Origin: Luteibacter sp. dw_328
Lineage (GTDB): Bacteria; Pseudomonadota; Gammaproteobacteria; Xanthomonadales; Rhodanobacteraceae
NCBI RefSeq assembly: GCF_018449605.1
Contig: NZ_JAAVUW010000002.1
Coordinates: 1 to 64,000 of the forward strand
Length of the DNA: 64,000 nt
Direction: 5' to 3'
Part shown: positions 27,375 to 36,746 of the stretch, piece after piece
Layout of the letters: each line of letters opens with the position of its first letter
How positions within the stretch are numbered: the stretch's first letter is position 1
Made by a program: the position numbers and the translations under genes
The notes under the pieces: model-generated
Told to the model about the DNA's origin: nothing
Databases searched by the model: none
What the model saw: the letters and a program-made list of their open reading frames with translations, nothing else

Positions 27375-30300
27375 GTGAGTCCCGGCTGGCGCCATCGCGC
27401 ACGACGCCTGCGGTTCTTCCTTCTGGGTCTGGTCGCAAGTGTGCTGGTGGCGCTTGCCCTGGTGATGGCGGTCGGCCAGCTGTTGTTGCCGCTGGCCGCG
27501 CACTATCCCGACCGTGTCGCCGCACTGCTCAGCAAGAAGCTGGGCAAGCCGGTGCGCTTCGGCTCGCTCGAAGGTTTCTGGCGGCCGTCGGGTCCGCTGT
27601 TCGTGATGCGCGATGTGACCATTGCCCCGACCGAAGGCGGTGACGCGCTGCGTCTGCCGCAGGCGGCGGTAAAGCTCGACTTCGGTGCCTTCGTGCTGCC
27701 GTCGCGGCACCTGCTCAACCTGCGCCTGCGCGACATGCGCATGGGCCTGCATCGTGCCGTCGATGGCCGCTGGAGTGTCGATGGCTTTGGCGCCGGTGGC
27801 GGTACGCAGAAAGTTTCCTTCGGCAACCTCTCCGCGGACCTCTGGCTCAGCAACCTCCGCCTTGAAATCGCCGACGACACCACTCACCGCAGCTACGGAC
27901 TCATTGCCGACCAGCTGCGCATCAGCCTTCAGGGGCAGGCGGTTCGTGTCGGTGGCAGCTTGCGCCGCGAAAACGTCAGTGGCCTGTTGACCGCGGCGGG
28001 GCGCTTCGCTGCCGACGGCTCCAATGGTCGCGTCTACGTCAAGGGCGCCGACCTGGACCTGGCCGCACTGACGGCGGATTTCAATGCCGGAGGCTATGCG
28101 TTGGCCGGTGGCAAGGGTGGTTTCGAATCATGGCTCGACTGGCGCGACGGACACGTCGTGCGCGCCACGTCGCGCGTCGATTTCGATGAGCTCGCGGTAC
28201 GTGGTCCGGCGCGCACGGTAAGTACGCCGGGCCTGCATGGCATTGTCGACATGCATCGCACTGCCGATGGCCAACGCGTCGATTGGGCAGGCGCCGACGG
28301 TGGCGATCTCGCCCTCGTGACGCATACGCAGGGCGATCGCAGTAACGGCACGGTCGTCGCGCGAAAGATCGAGCTCGGGCCGCTGCTGCCCTGGGCCGGG
28401 CTCGCGCCGCAGGTGTCTCCGGCACTCGCTCGCTGGCTCTCGGACGGACGACCACGCGGCCGCCTCGGCGATGTCCATGCCGATTGGGATTCCGTCGACG
28501 GTCTCCGCTTCGTCCATGCCACCTTCGCCGGCCTGGGTATCGACGCGATCGGCAAGCTGCCGGGCGTGTCCAGGCTCGATGGCGAGGTATACGGCGACGA
28601 CCAGGCGCTGGCGCTCAGCCTGCCCAGGCAGGCTACGACGCTCGATTTCACCGGCGTGTTCCGCAAGCCCTTCGTGATGTCCATGCTCGGCGGCGACATG
28701 GCTGCCTACAAGGACGGCGACGACTGGCACATCGGCGTCGATCCGCTGGATTTCCAGGGCGAAGGTTTCGGCGGCCAGGCACGCGGCGAGTTCGTCGTTC
28801 CCGGCGCCGACACCGGTCCCTTCATGGATATGTACGTCGCCCTCGGACCGGGCGACGTGCCGGCGGCCAAGCTGTTCTGGCCTCATACCATGTCAGAAGG
28901 TTCGCAGAACTGGCTCAACCGTGGCCTTGTCTCCGGGCACATCGAAAGCGGTTCGGCGGTGGTGCGTGGCAACCTCCGCGACTGGCCGTTCCGCAACCAG
29001 GAAGGCCGCTTCGAAGGTCGTGCCGTCATCGACGACACCGTGCTCGACTACGGCACGGGCTGGCCGCGCGCCGAAGGCCTCTCGGCCGTGGCCACCTTCA
29101 TCGACAATGGCATGTACGTCGAAGCGACCGAAGGCCACGCGCTCGGCAATGCGGTCAGCTCGGCGACCGCCGCCATTCCCGACTTCGCCAACGGCATCCT
29201 CGACCTGAAAGTCAGTGGCGCGGGTACCGGAGGCAGCTATCTGGACTTCATCAAGAACAGCCCCATCGCCAGCAACAGTCGCGAGTCCATCGACAAGCTG
29301 AAACTGGGTGGCACGGGTGAGTTCGGCTTCAACATGCTGCTGCCACTGGGCAACGCGCACGACGTGACGCTGGACGGCAAGGCCACGCTGAAGGACGCCG
29401 ACCTCGTCGCTAACGAGTGGAAGCTGCGCCTGGACAAAATCACCGGGCCGATGAGCTTCGACGCGAAGGGCTTCAAGGCCACCGACCTGAAGACCTCCTT
29501 CCATGGCCAGCCGGCCGATCTCGATCTGGCCATCGGCGGCGCGACCGGCGACCCGGCGAAGATCATCGATGCGTCCGTTACCGGCGCGTTCGCCGTGAGC
29601 GAGTTGGTCGCCGACTACGAGAATCTGAAGTGGATCGGCGATACCGCGAAAGGTCGCGGTAATTTCCGCCTCGGCTATGTACTGTCCCGAACGGGGCAGG
29701 GTGACGCGACGGCACAAGCGTTGACGGTCGATTCGGATCTGCGTGGCGTGGAGCTTCTGCTGCCCACGCCGGTCAAGAAGCCGGCGCCTCTCGCCGAACC
29801 GTTGTCGCTGCGCGTTGGCTTGCCTGTCGATGGTGCGCGACTCGACCTCGCCCTGGGTGATGTCGTACGCGGACGCCTCCGCCTGCCTACCGACAAAGTG
29901 CCGATCGCCGCCGCCTTCAATCTGGGTGCGGCCGTTCCCACGGCTATGCCGGCGCAGGGCTACCTCATCGGCGGACACGCGTCGAAACTCGACGTTTCCG
30001 GATGGGTGCAATACGTGGTCGGCATGTCTGCCAGCGGCGGCAGTGGTCCGGGCCTTAGCGGACTGGATCTCGTCACCGACGATGGCGAAGTCTTCGGCCA
30101 GCATTTTTCGAACATGCACATCGTTGCGCGTCCGGGTCCGCAGGACCTTTCGCTACGTGTCGACAGCGACGCCATGGCCGGGCAGCTCAACGTGCCCAAT
30201 GACGAGCTGCGTCGTCGCGGTATCACGGCGCGCATGGATCGCCTGTGGTGGCCTGCGGCGGACGATGCCGCCGACGCGACAAAGAAGGGCAAGGCTGCCG

Positions 30301-31244
30301 CCGGTGCCGCCGCGACCGTAGCGTCGACGACCTTGAAGGCCGAAGACAAGGCTGCTGCCACGACCGCTGCAACCCATGCGCCCGACGCCAACGATGCCGG
30401 CGTCGCGCCGTCCAGCTTGCCGCCCCTGCACCTGCAAGTGACGGATATGCGCCTGGGCAAGGCGAAGCTCGGCGAAGCCCGTCTGGAAACCTGGCCCACG
30501 GATGAGGGCATGCATATCGACCAGTTGCGCGCACAGTCGAAGAACGTGCAGATCACCGCTGCCGGCGACTGGATCGGCGACGAGAAGCGTAGCCGCACCC
30601 ATCTGGCGATGGACTTCGCTTCCGAAGATGTCGCTCGCATGCTCGATGCACTCGGCTTCGTCGGGATCTTCCAGGGCGGACGTACGTCGGCGAAGCTCGA
30701 CGCGGTGTGGCCGGGCGGTCCGTCGGCGCTTGCCTTGGCAAACATGGACGGCACGCTCAAGGTGGACATCGCGAAGGGTCGCATCCTCGAAGTGCAGCCC
30801 GGCGTCGGTCGACTCTTCAGCCTCGTCTCCGTTACCGAACTGCCGCGTCGCCTCGCGCTCGACTTCGGCGACGTGGTGGGGAAAGGTTTCGGTTTCGACT
30901 CCATCACCGGCGATTTCCGCTTCGCCAATGGCGATGCGAGCACGCAGAACCTCAAGATCCGCGGTCCCGCCGCTGAGATAACCATTACCGGTCGTACCGG
31001 ACTCAAGACACACGACTACGACCAGGAAGTGCTGGTGGTGCCTCACCTTGGCAGCAGCCTGCCGATCGTCGGCGCCATCGCCGGTGGCCCCGTTGGCGCC
31101 GCCGCCGGACTTGCCGTGCAGGGCATCCTCGGGCATGGCCTCAACCAAGCGGCCCGCAAGCGCTACCACGTCACCGGCACCTGGGAAAAACCCGTCTTTA
31201 CGCCGATGGACAAGGGCAGCACCTCCACCGCCCCCCTGCTCTAG
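27375..31244 (+). CDS. yhdP: YhdP, AsmA-like phospholipid transport protein
   Basis: Large envelope protein that helps carry phospholipids to the outer membrane, together with TamB and YdbH in E. coli. The 1289-residue product has one N-terminal membrane helix (FFLLGLVASVLVALALVMAV). A very long beta-rich periplasmic region follows, with an AsmA-like C-terminus (about 1050-1289). A low-complexity Ala/Thr/Lys stretch (about 965-1015) interrupts it. The start is GTG 27375. It follows rng directly, as in enterobacteria. Confidence 0.93.
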   Translation: MSPGWRHRARRLRFFLLGLVASVLVALALVMAVGQLLLPLAAHYPDRVAALLSKKLGKPVRFGSLEGFWRPSGPLFVMRDVTIAPTEGGDALRLPQAAVKLDFGAFVLPSRHLLNLRLRDMRMGLHRAVDGRWSVDGFGAGGGTQKVSFGNLSADLWLSNLRLEIADDTTHRSYGLIADQLRISLQGQAVRVGGSLRRENVSGLLTAAGRFAADGSNGRVYVKGADLDLAALTADFNAGGYALAGGKGGFESWLDWRDGHVVRATSRVDFDELAVRGPARTVSTPGLHGIVDMHRTADGQRVDWAGADGGDLALVTHTQGDRSNGTVVARKIELGPLLPWAGLAPQVSPALARWLSDGRPRGRLGDVHADWDSVDGLRFVHATFAGLGIDAIGKLPGVSRLDGEVYGDDQALALSLPRQATTLDFTGVFRKPFVMSMLGGDMAAYKDGDDWHIGVDPLDFQGEGFGGQARGEFVVPGADTGPFMDMYVALGPGDVPAAKLFWPHTMSEGSQNWLNRGLVSGHIESGSAVVRGNLRDWPFRNQEGRFEGRAVIDDTVLDYGTGWPRAEGLSAVATFIDNGMYVEATEGHALGNAVSSATAAIPDFANGILDLKVSGAGTGGSYLDFIKNSPIASNSRESIDKLKLGGTGEFGFNMLLPLGNAHDVTLDGKATLKDADLVANEWKLRLDKITGPMSFDAKGFKATDLKTSFHGQPADLDLAIGGATGDPAKIIDASVTGAFAVSELVADYENLKWIGDTAKGRGNFRLGYVLSRTGQGDATAQALTVDSDLRGVELLLPTPVKKPAPLAEPLSLRVGLPVDGARLDLALGDVVRGRLRLPTDKVPIAAAFNLGAAVPTAMPAQGYLIGGHASKLDVSGWVQYVVGMSASGGSGPGLSGLDLVTDDGEVFGQHFSNMHIVARPGPQDLSLRVDSDAMAGQLNVPNDELRRRGITARMDRLWWPAADDAADATKKGKAAAGAAATVASTTLKAEDKAAATTAATHAPDANDAGVAPSSLPPLHLQVTDMRLGKAKLGEARLETWPTDEGMHIDQLRAQSKNVQITAAGDWIGDEKRSRTHLAMDFASEDVARMLDALGFVGIFQGGRTSAKLDAVWPGGPSALALANMDGTLKVDIAKGRILEVQPGVGRLFSLVSVTELPRRLALDFGDVVGKGFGFDSITGDFRFANGDASTQNLKIRGPAAEITITGRTGLKTHDYDQEVLVVPHLGSSLPIVGAIAGGPVGAAAGLAVQGILGHGLNQAARKRYHVTGTWEKPVFTPMDKGSTSTAPLL

Positions 31245-31471
31245 AACCGGCAACGCGCCGATCGGCGCAGCCAGCCAAACGGAATCGCGGCGTTTGAGTC
31301 CCATGCGGCGGCTCGTATTCGAGGCGCCGATCACATAGGATCTCCGCCCGGAGAGCAGCCGTGCTCGCCAGGCGCTCTGCCACCGTCGCGCCATAATTGA
31401 GGCCGGCCGAAGGCACGAAGACCACGGAAGATTGCAGGCGCTCCAGCCTTCCAACCAAACAGGGATGAACC

Positions 31472-32650
31472 ATGAAACTCGCACGTCGTCGGCAGCTGTC
31501 CGTCCTGGGCATGCTGTCCTTTGTCATGGCTGCTCATGCAGGGAACGTCCAGATCCTCAGTGCCACCGTCAAGGATCAGGCTGTCGCGGGCGCGATGGTG
31601 ATCCTGCAGAAAAACGGTGAGCCTTCGGTCGGTGTGTCGAGCGACTCCCAGGGTCACGCGGCCCTGCCGGGTGGTTACCAGGACGCCGCGGAGACGTTGA
31701 TCATCGTCAAGAAGGAAGGCTATTCGACGCTGGTGGCAAAGTGCCCGTGCGAAGGCATGACGTATGCTCTTAGCCCTGTGATGCACAACCTCGATGGCAT
31801 GCGCATCGTGCTGACATGGGGCGAGAAGCCAACGGATCTCGATTCGCACATCACCTACCCGGGCAACCACATTTACTTCGGCTCGAAGAAAGGCACGGAC
31901 GCCAACCTCGATGTCGACGACACGACGAGCTTCGGTCCGGAGACCATCACGCTGGAGCGCAAGCACGACGGCGAGACGTACGTGTATTCGGTGCACGACT
32001 ACACCGACAACATGTCGCCTGATACGAGAAACCTCTCGGAAAGCGGCGCCAAGGTCTTCGTCTATATCGGCCAGTCGCTCGTGCGCACCTACTACGTACC
32101 CACCGGGAAGGTCGGCAATCTGTGGGCGGTCTTCCGGGTGACCGGTGAGGGTGAGTTCCAGGACATCAACGCGATGGAAGGCATGCGCGGCAGCTTCCTT
32201 CAGGCTACGGGCGCGATCGAACGCTACGGCAATGAAGGTACTCACGTAGCGGCTACGAACGAGGCTGCCGCCGATCCGACACGAGCCAAGGCGCGCAACC
32301 AGGCAGGTGAGACGGCCTACCATGCGGGTCGTCTCGACGATGCCATCTCCCTCTTCCAGGAAGCGACCCAGCTCGATGCCGCTAACGGTCAGGCATACGC
32401 CAATCTTGGACTCGCCTATCAGAAGGCCGGCCGTTCGGCGGAAGCCATCTGGGCGGACAGAAAGGCCATCGCCCTTGCGTCAGGTCCGAATGCGGCCACC
32501 ACCCGTGCCGGTGCCTACTACAACATTGCCCGACTCTACGAAGACGCGGGTCAGTGGGCCGATGCGCTGACCAACTACCGCGCCGCCAGGCAGGAAAAGG
32601 CAAACCCGGTCTACGACAAAGCCATCGAGCGCGTCAGCGCCCACCAATAA
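31472..32650 (+). CDS. Secreted DUF2135 (YfaP-like) protein with TPR repeats
   Basis: The 392-residue product has a signal peptide (cleavage near AAHA-GN) and a carboxypeptidase-regulatory-like beta domain (about 24-100). A DUF2135/YfaP-like region follows, containing LTWGEKPTDLDSHITYPGNHIYFG (shown in part: LTWGEKPTDLDSHI). At least two TPR units (about 275-385; AYHAGRLDDAISLFQEAT, then AYANLGLAYQKAGRSAEAI) end the protein. It probably acts in the periplasm as a protein-binding scaffold; the partner is unknown. A strong terminator follows 7 bases after the stop. Confidence 0.75.
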   Translation: MKLARRRQLSVLGMLSFVMAAHAGNVQILSATVKDQAVAGAMVILQKNGEPSVGVSSDSQGHAALPGGYQDAAETLIIVKKEGYSTLVAKCPCEGMTYALSPVMHNLDGMRIVLTWGEKPTDLDSHITYPGNHIYFGSKKGTDANLDVDDTTSFGPETITLERKHDGETYVYSVHDYTDNMSPDTRNLSESGAKVFVYIGQSLVRTYYVPTGKVGNLWAVFRVTGEGEFQDINAMEGMRGSFLQATGAIERYGNEGTHVAATNEAAADPTRAKARNQAGETAYHAGRLDDAISLFQEATQLDAANGQAYANLGLAYQKAGRSAEAIWADRKAIALASGPNAATTRAGAYYNIARLYEDAGQWADALTNYRAARQEKANPVYDKAIERVSAHQ

Positions 32651-32657
32651 TCGGAAC

Positions 32658-32680
32658 GGGGCCCGTCAGGGCCCCTTTTC
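32658..32680 (+). terminator. Rho-independent terminator
   Basis: GGGGCCC-GTCA-GGGCCCC forms a perfect 7-bp stem with a tetraloop and is followed by TTTTC. It ends the DUF2135/TPR gene and sits just before the ribosome site of the deacetylase gene. Confidence 0.8.
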
Positions 32681-32695
32681 TTGCAGGAGCTCATC

Positions 32696-33829
32696 GTGCG
32701 CAAAGCTGTTCTGGTTTTCCTTCTTATGTGCCTTGCCGGCGCCGCACACGCGGTCGGGCCGAGCGCCGTTGCCGCTCCCGATCGCAGCCTCTGGCCAGAC
32801 CCGGTCGATAGCACCGCCGGCTTCGACCGCGCATCGCGTGCGGAAATGCTGGTGTTTGCGCACGAGCTCGCGGCAAGTGAGAAGCTCACCGACGCCGATC
32901 TCATCGACGCCCTGAAGATCAAGCAGGTCGATCACGCTTCGGTCGAAGCGATCCGGGACATGTACTGGAAGCGACTCGCATCCGGTTACGCCATTGCATC
33001 GGCGCATTGCGGCGCGCAAGAGGTGTTCTGCCCCGCTGGCGCGGATGAAGCAGCCTTCCGCAAGGCCGCGACTGCCTTCGTGGGCATCTCCGATGCTCGG
33101 TACCAGGCGTGGTACCAGAATGACGTCACGTTTCACCGTGTCTACCTCAACGAATTGCTGCGACTCGCTGCGCTTTTTCCACGGGTGAGCAGTGAGGTAT
33201 CCACTTTCTCCGACCATGAGTTGAGCGGGAACGAGCCCCCCGATCGGCACTTCCTGCTCACCTTCGATGACGGCCCGACCCGCGCTGCCGGAAACACCGA
33301 CAAGACCCTGGCGATGCTGCGCGAGGCTCACCTCAACGCGACGTTCTTTACGTTGGGCGGCAACCTGCAGAATCGGCTGCAGCAGGCATCGCCGGCGTCG
33401 CTGGGTGCGACCTATGCGGGCATGTGCGTCGGTGCGCACGGTTGGGAACACAAGTCACACAGCTCGATGCCTGACTGGCAGGACTCCGTCACCCGGAGCA
33501 TCGCGCTCGTGCACGATAATCTGCCGGCGAGTTTCGTGCCGTTGTTTCGTCCGCCGTATGGACAACGCAAGTCCGACAGCGACGCGTTCTTTACCGATGC
33601 CCGCCTGCGAGTGACGCTGTGGAACATCGACTCACAGGACTGGAACAACAAGGTGGACGCCGAGCAGGTGAAGCAGCGCGTGCTGGCGTTGATGCTGCTC
33701 TGGCGTCACGGCGTCATCCTGTTTCACGACATTCATCCCAAAGCGCAGGTCGCGGTTCCGTGGCTGCTGCAGCAGACGACAGGGAGCGGCGTGACCTGGC
33801 TCGACTGCCACGCTTACCCGCCGGCGTGA
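32696..33829 (+). CDS. Secreted polysaccharide deacetylase (NodB/CE4 domain)
   Basis: Predicted exported enzyme that removes N- or O-acetyl groups from a polysaccharide such as chitin, peptidoglycan or an exopolysaccharide. The 377-residue product has a signal peptide (VLVFLLMCLAGAAHA) and an uncharacterised N-terminal region to about 180. The CE4 motifs follow: TFDDGPT, the His motif in GAHGWEHKSH, RPPYGQ, LWNIDSQDW and ILFHDIHP. The GTG at 32696 is chosen because AGGAG lies 6 bases upstream; an upstream TTG would overlap the previous terminator. Confidence 0.87.
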   Translation: MRKAVLVFLLMCLAGAAHAVGPSAVAAPDRSLWPDPVDSTAGFDRASRAEMLVFAHELAASEKLTDADLIDALKIKQVDHASVEAIRDMYWKRLASGYAIASAHCGAQEVFCPAGADEAAFRKAATAFVGISDARYQAWYQNDVTFHRVYLNELLRLAALFPRVSSEVSTFSDHELSGNEPPDRHFLLTFDDGPTRAAGNTDKTLAMLREAHLNATFFTLGGNLQNRLQQASPASLGATYAGMCVGAHGWEHKSHSSMPDWQDSVTRSIALVHDNLPASFVPLFRPPYGQRKSDSDAFFTDARLRVTLWNIDSQDWNNKVDAEQVKQRVLALMLLWRHGVILFHDIHPKAQVAVPWLLQQTTGSGVTWLDCHAYPPA

Positions 33830-33843
33830 GCCGGCGGGCTTTG
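33817..33843 (+). terminator. Terminator overlapping the deacetylase stop codon
   Basis: An 8-bp GC-rich stem (33817-33824 with 33831-33838) has the TGA stop in its loop and is followed by CTTTG. It lies between convergent genes only 20 bases apart. Confidence 0.6.
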
Positions 33844-33848
33844 TCACG

Positions 33849-35048
33849 TCACGGCTTCTGCCGACGAAACGGGAACAGTTGCTGCCGGACGAATCCCTCC
33901 GGCATGTAATCGCCGACGACGCCGTATTTCGCGGGAAACTTCGTCTTCGTGGCCTTCACAGCCGTGCCGAAGAGGTAATCCAGGAACGCCCAATGCGCCG
34001 CATAGTTCTTGTCGATCGCTTCGTCGTCCGAGGCGTGGTGCCAGTGGTGGAAGTCCGGCGTGACCACGACGTACTTCAGCGGACCCCAGGGCAGGTGCAC
34101 GTTGGCGTGGTTGAACACCGCCTGGAAGCCGACGACGATGATGTATGCGTTCATCACCGCCTCGCTGAAGCCGAGCACATAGAGTGGCGCCAGCACGCAG
34201 ACGCGGGTGAATATCAGTTCGAGCATGTGCTGGCGCGATCCGGCCAGCCAGTCCATGGTCTTCACGCTGTGGTGGACGGCATGGAAGCGCCAGAGGAAGG
34301 GGACTTCGTGGTACGCGCGATGCGTCCAGTATTGCGCCATGTCGGCGACGAGGACGCACAGCAGTAGCTGTGGCACGAACTGGATGCCGGCAATCATCTG
34401 CTGGAACTTGCTGCTCACCAGCCAGCCGAAGGCATGATGGATGAGGAAATTCACGATCAGCAGTGCCAGACCCACGATGAAGTGGTTCACGGCGAAATGT
34501 TTCATGTCGGTCTGCCACTCGAAGCGGAAGACGCTCTGTCCGCGGTAGAGCGGAAAGAGCTTTTCGATCACCACGAACAGGACGGTCGAGCCGAGCAGGT
34601 CGAGAATGAACCAGTCCAGGCCGATATACGGTGTGTGATCGGGGAAGGCTCCCACCGGCACGCGTGAGCCGCCCAGCGCGACCGCGGCGATCACCATGAT
34701 GAAGGCCGCGATGTTGAGATTGCGCTTGCGGCCGAGGATGACGTTCGCAAGGGCTAGGCCACCGGCGACAAGCAGGCCACCGAGCAGGGCCTGGCGGAGC
34801 ACGTCGACCGAATACTTGTGTCGCAGGTCCGGCGTGGTCAGGTACTGGGGGTAGTGGAAGGCGATGACCGCAAGCAGGCAGAGAAAGCCGAGCGACAGGG
34901 CGATGGCCGTACTCACCATGGCCTTGGCCGGAGACAGCCCGCCGCTCTTGTGCAGCAGGTCGCGGGTTTCGTCCACGACCGCCTCGGCCCGCCTGACAGG
35001 CGCCGTGGCGACGCGGCGGGCAAAGTTGCGCTTGATTCCCTTGCTCAT
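33849..35048 (-). CDS. Sterol desaturase/fatty acid hydroxylase family membrane protein
   Basis: Predicted di-iron membrane enzyme that hydroxylates or desaturates a lipid. The 399-residue product has several membrane helices (near 48-65, 88-105, 115-130, 150-165, 190-210 and 275-290). The histidine clusters that bind iron are HRAYH, FHAVHHSVK and FHHWHH. The N-terminal 45 residues are basic and cytoplasmic. It lies in an insertion between yhdP and tldD. The lipid substrate cannot be told. Confidence 0.87.
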   Translation of the reverse strand: MSKGIKRNFARRVATAPVRRAEAVVDETRDLLHKSGGLSPAKAMVSTAIALSLGFLCLLAVIAFHYPQYLTTPDLRHKYSVDVLRQALLGGLLVAGGLALANVILGRKRNLNIAAFIMVIAAVALGGSRVPVGAFPDHTPYIGLDWFILDLLGSTVLFVVIEKLFPLYRGQSVFRFEWQTDMKHFAVNHFIVGLALLIVNFLIHHAFGWLVSSKFQQMIAGIQFVPQLLLCVLVADMAQYWTHRAYHEVPFLWRFHAVHHSVKTMDWLAGSRQHMLELIFTRVCVLAPLYVLGFSEAVMNAYIIVVGFQAVFNHANVHLPWGPLKYVVVTPDFHHWHHASDDEAIDKNYAAHWAFLDYLFGTAVKATKTKFPAKYGVVGDYMPEGFVRQQLFPFRRQKP

Positions 35049-35185
35049 GGTGTCCGTCCCGATGGATTGAACGGCATCGTAGCAACTTGTGTCCCGACCG
35101 GTCTGTCGGCCGGCCCCGGAGGGTTTAAGCTGGCCGCATCCGACCCCAAATCCGGGGTTACCCCGAATTCCTACCGGCAGACCTG

Positions 35186-36625
35186 ATGGACTCCCTGATT
35201 TCCCTCGCCGAACGTCGCCTGCTCACCCCCGGCGGCCTTGCTTCCACGGACCTGGATCGTGTGTTTTCCCAGATCATGGGGCCCTCGATCGACGCGGCCG
35301 ATCTCTATTTCCAGCATTCGCGCAGCGAGTCCTGGGTGCTGGAGGAGGGCATCGTGAAGGACGGCAGCCATTCCATCGAACAGGGTGTCGGCGTCCGCGC
35401 CATCTCGGGCGAAAAGACCGGCTTCTCCTATTCCGACGAAATCGTCCTGCCGCAGCTGCTCGAAGCCTCGCGTGCGGCCCGGGCCATCGCCCAGGGCGGC
35501 GCCGGCGCGGGCAAGCCGCTGGCGATTACCACCGGTCGCGGTCTCTATCCGGCCATCGACCCGGTGGAGAGCCTGCCCAACGAAGACAAGATCAAGCTGC
35601 TGCGCGAAATCGACGCGTACGCGCGCTCTCGCGACCCGCGGGTCAAGCAGGTCGTGGTCAGCCTGGCCGCCACGCTGGACACCATCCTCGTCGCCGGCTC
35701 AGATGGCACGCTGGCGGCTGACGTGCGTCCGCTCGTTCGCCTCAACATCCAGGTCATCGTCGAGCAGAACGGCCGGCGAGAGCAGGGCCATTCGGGTGGT
35801 GGCGGCCGTTACGGTTATGGCGAGTTGATCGCCAACGGTCGGGCTCACGGCTTTGCCGACGAAGCCGTGCGTCAGGCGCTGGTCAATCTCGAGGCGGTAG
35901 ACGCCCCGGCCGGCACGATGACCGTCGTCCTCGGTCCCGGCTGGCCCGGCGTGCTGTTGCATGAGGCGATCGGACACGGCCTCGAGGGCGACTTCAACCG
36001 CAAGGGCAGTTCGGCCTTCACCGGCCGCATTGGACAGCGCGTCGCCGCCGAAGGCGTCACGATCGTCGACGACGGCACGCTGCCGGGCCGCCGCGGTTCG
36101 CTCAGCATCGACGACGAGGGCACGCCGACGGAGTGCACCACCCTGATCGAGAACGGCATCCTCAAGGGCTACATGCAGGACAAGCTCAACGCACGGCTGA
36201 TGGGCGTTAAGTCCACCGGTAACGGTCGCCGCGAGTCGTTCGCCCAGCTACCGATGCCGCGGATGACCAATACCTACATGCTCGCGGGTCATCGTGAGCC
36301 GGAAGAAATCATCCGCTCGGTGAAGCGCGGCCTGTATGCCGTGAACTTCGGTGGCGGGCAGGTCGACATCACCAACGGCAAGTTCGTCTTCTCGGCGAGC
36401 GAGGCCTACCTCATCGAAGACGGCAAGGTGACGCGTCCGGTCAAGGGCGCGACCCTGGTCGGCTCCGGCCCGGAAGTGCTCACCCGGGTCTCGATGATCG
36501 GCAACGACCTCAAGCTCGACGAAGGCGTTGGCGTATGCGGCAAGGACGGGCAGAGCGTCCCGGTCGGTGTCGGCCAGCCGACGCTGCGGGTGGACGCCAT
36601 GACGGTCGGCGGCACCGCGTCCTGA
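35186..36625 (+). CDS. tldD: Metalloprotease TldD
   Basis: Subunit of the TldD-TldE (PmbA) heterodimeric protease that trims modified or unfolded peptides; in E. coli it matures microcin B17 and degrades CcdA. The 479-residue product carries the metal motif H259-EAIG-H264 ([11 protein letters not shown]). The partner pmbA lies at 47549-48901, 11 kb away. In E. coli tldD directly follows yhdP; here about 3.9 kb intervene. Confidence 0.96.
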   Translation: MDSLISLAERRLLTPGGLASTDLDRVFSQIMGPSIDAADLYFQHSRSESWVLEEGIVKDGSHSIEQGVGVRAISGEKTGFSYSDEIVLPQLLEASRAARAIAQGGAGAGKPLAITTGRGLYPAIDPVESLPNEDKIKLLREIDAYARSRDPRVKQVVVSLAATLDTILVAGSDGTLAADVRPLVRLNIQVIVEQNGRREQGHSGGGGRYGYGELIANGRAHGFADEAVRQALVNLEAVDAPAGTMTVVLGPGWPGVLLHEAIGHGLEGDFNRKGSSAFTGRIGQRVAAEGVTIVDDGTLPGRRGSLSIDDEGTPTECTTLIENGILKGYMQDKLNARLMGVKSTGNGRRESFAQLPMPRMTNTYMLAGHREPEEIIRSVKRGLYAVNFGGGQVDITNGKFVFSASEAYLIEDGKVTRPVKGATLVGSGPEVLTRVSMIGNDLKLDEGVGVCGKDGQSVPVGVGQPTLRVDAMTVGGTAS

Positions 36626-36647
36626 GGGCCTGATCAAAAAATTACGA

Positions 36648-36663
36648 TGGCATCGTAATTGCT
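36648..36663 (+). promoter_or_regulatory. Sigma-54 (RpoN) promoter of fliD
   Basis: TGGCATC-GTAA-TTGCT matches the -24/-12 consensus TGGCACG-N4-TTGCW at nearly every position, with the exact GG-GC spacing. The -24 part lies within a 21-base palindrome (36640-36660, AATTACGATG-G-CATCGTAATT). It points towards fliD, whose start is 84 bases downstream, in keeping with RpoN control of flagellar genes. Confidence 0.72.
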
Positions 36664-36683
36664 TGCGAGTAGGGATATCAGCG

Positions 36684-36703
36684 TGACGGCGCCCGCGCCG
36701 TCA
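36684..36703. promoter_or_regulatory. Palindrome in the fliD leader
   Basis: TGACGGCGC-CC-GCGCCGTCA is a perfect 9-bp inverted repeat just downstream of the predicted transcription start of fliD. It may be a regulator site or an mRNA hairpin in the leader. Confidence 0.5.
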
Positions 36704-36746
36704 AGATCCCGACGCCCTGGGCAGGCGTTCTCAAGGAGAGAACCTC

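Noticed and set aside
31255-31268. GCGCCGATCGGCGC palindrome after yhdP as a terminator
   Set aside because: The perfect palindrome leaves no loop and there is no T-run; it may be chance in GC-rich DNA.
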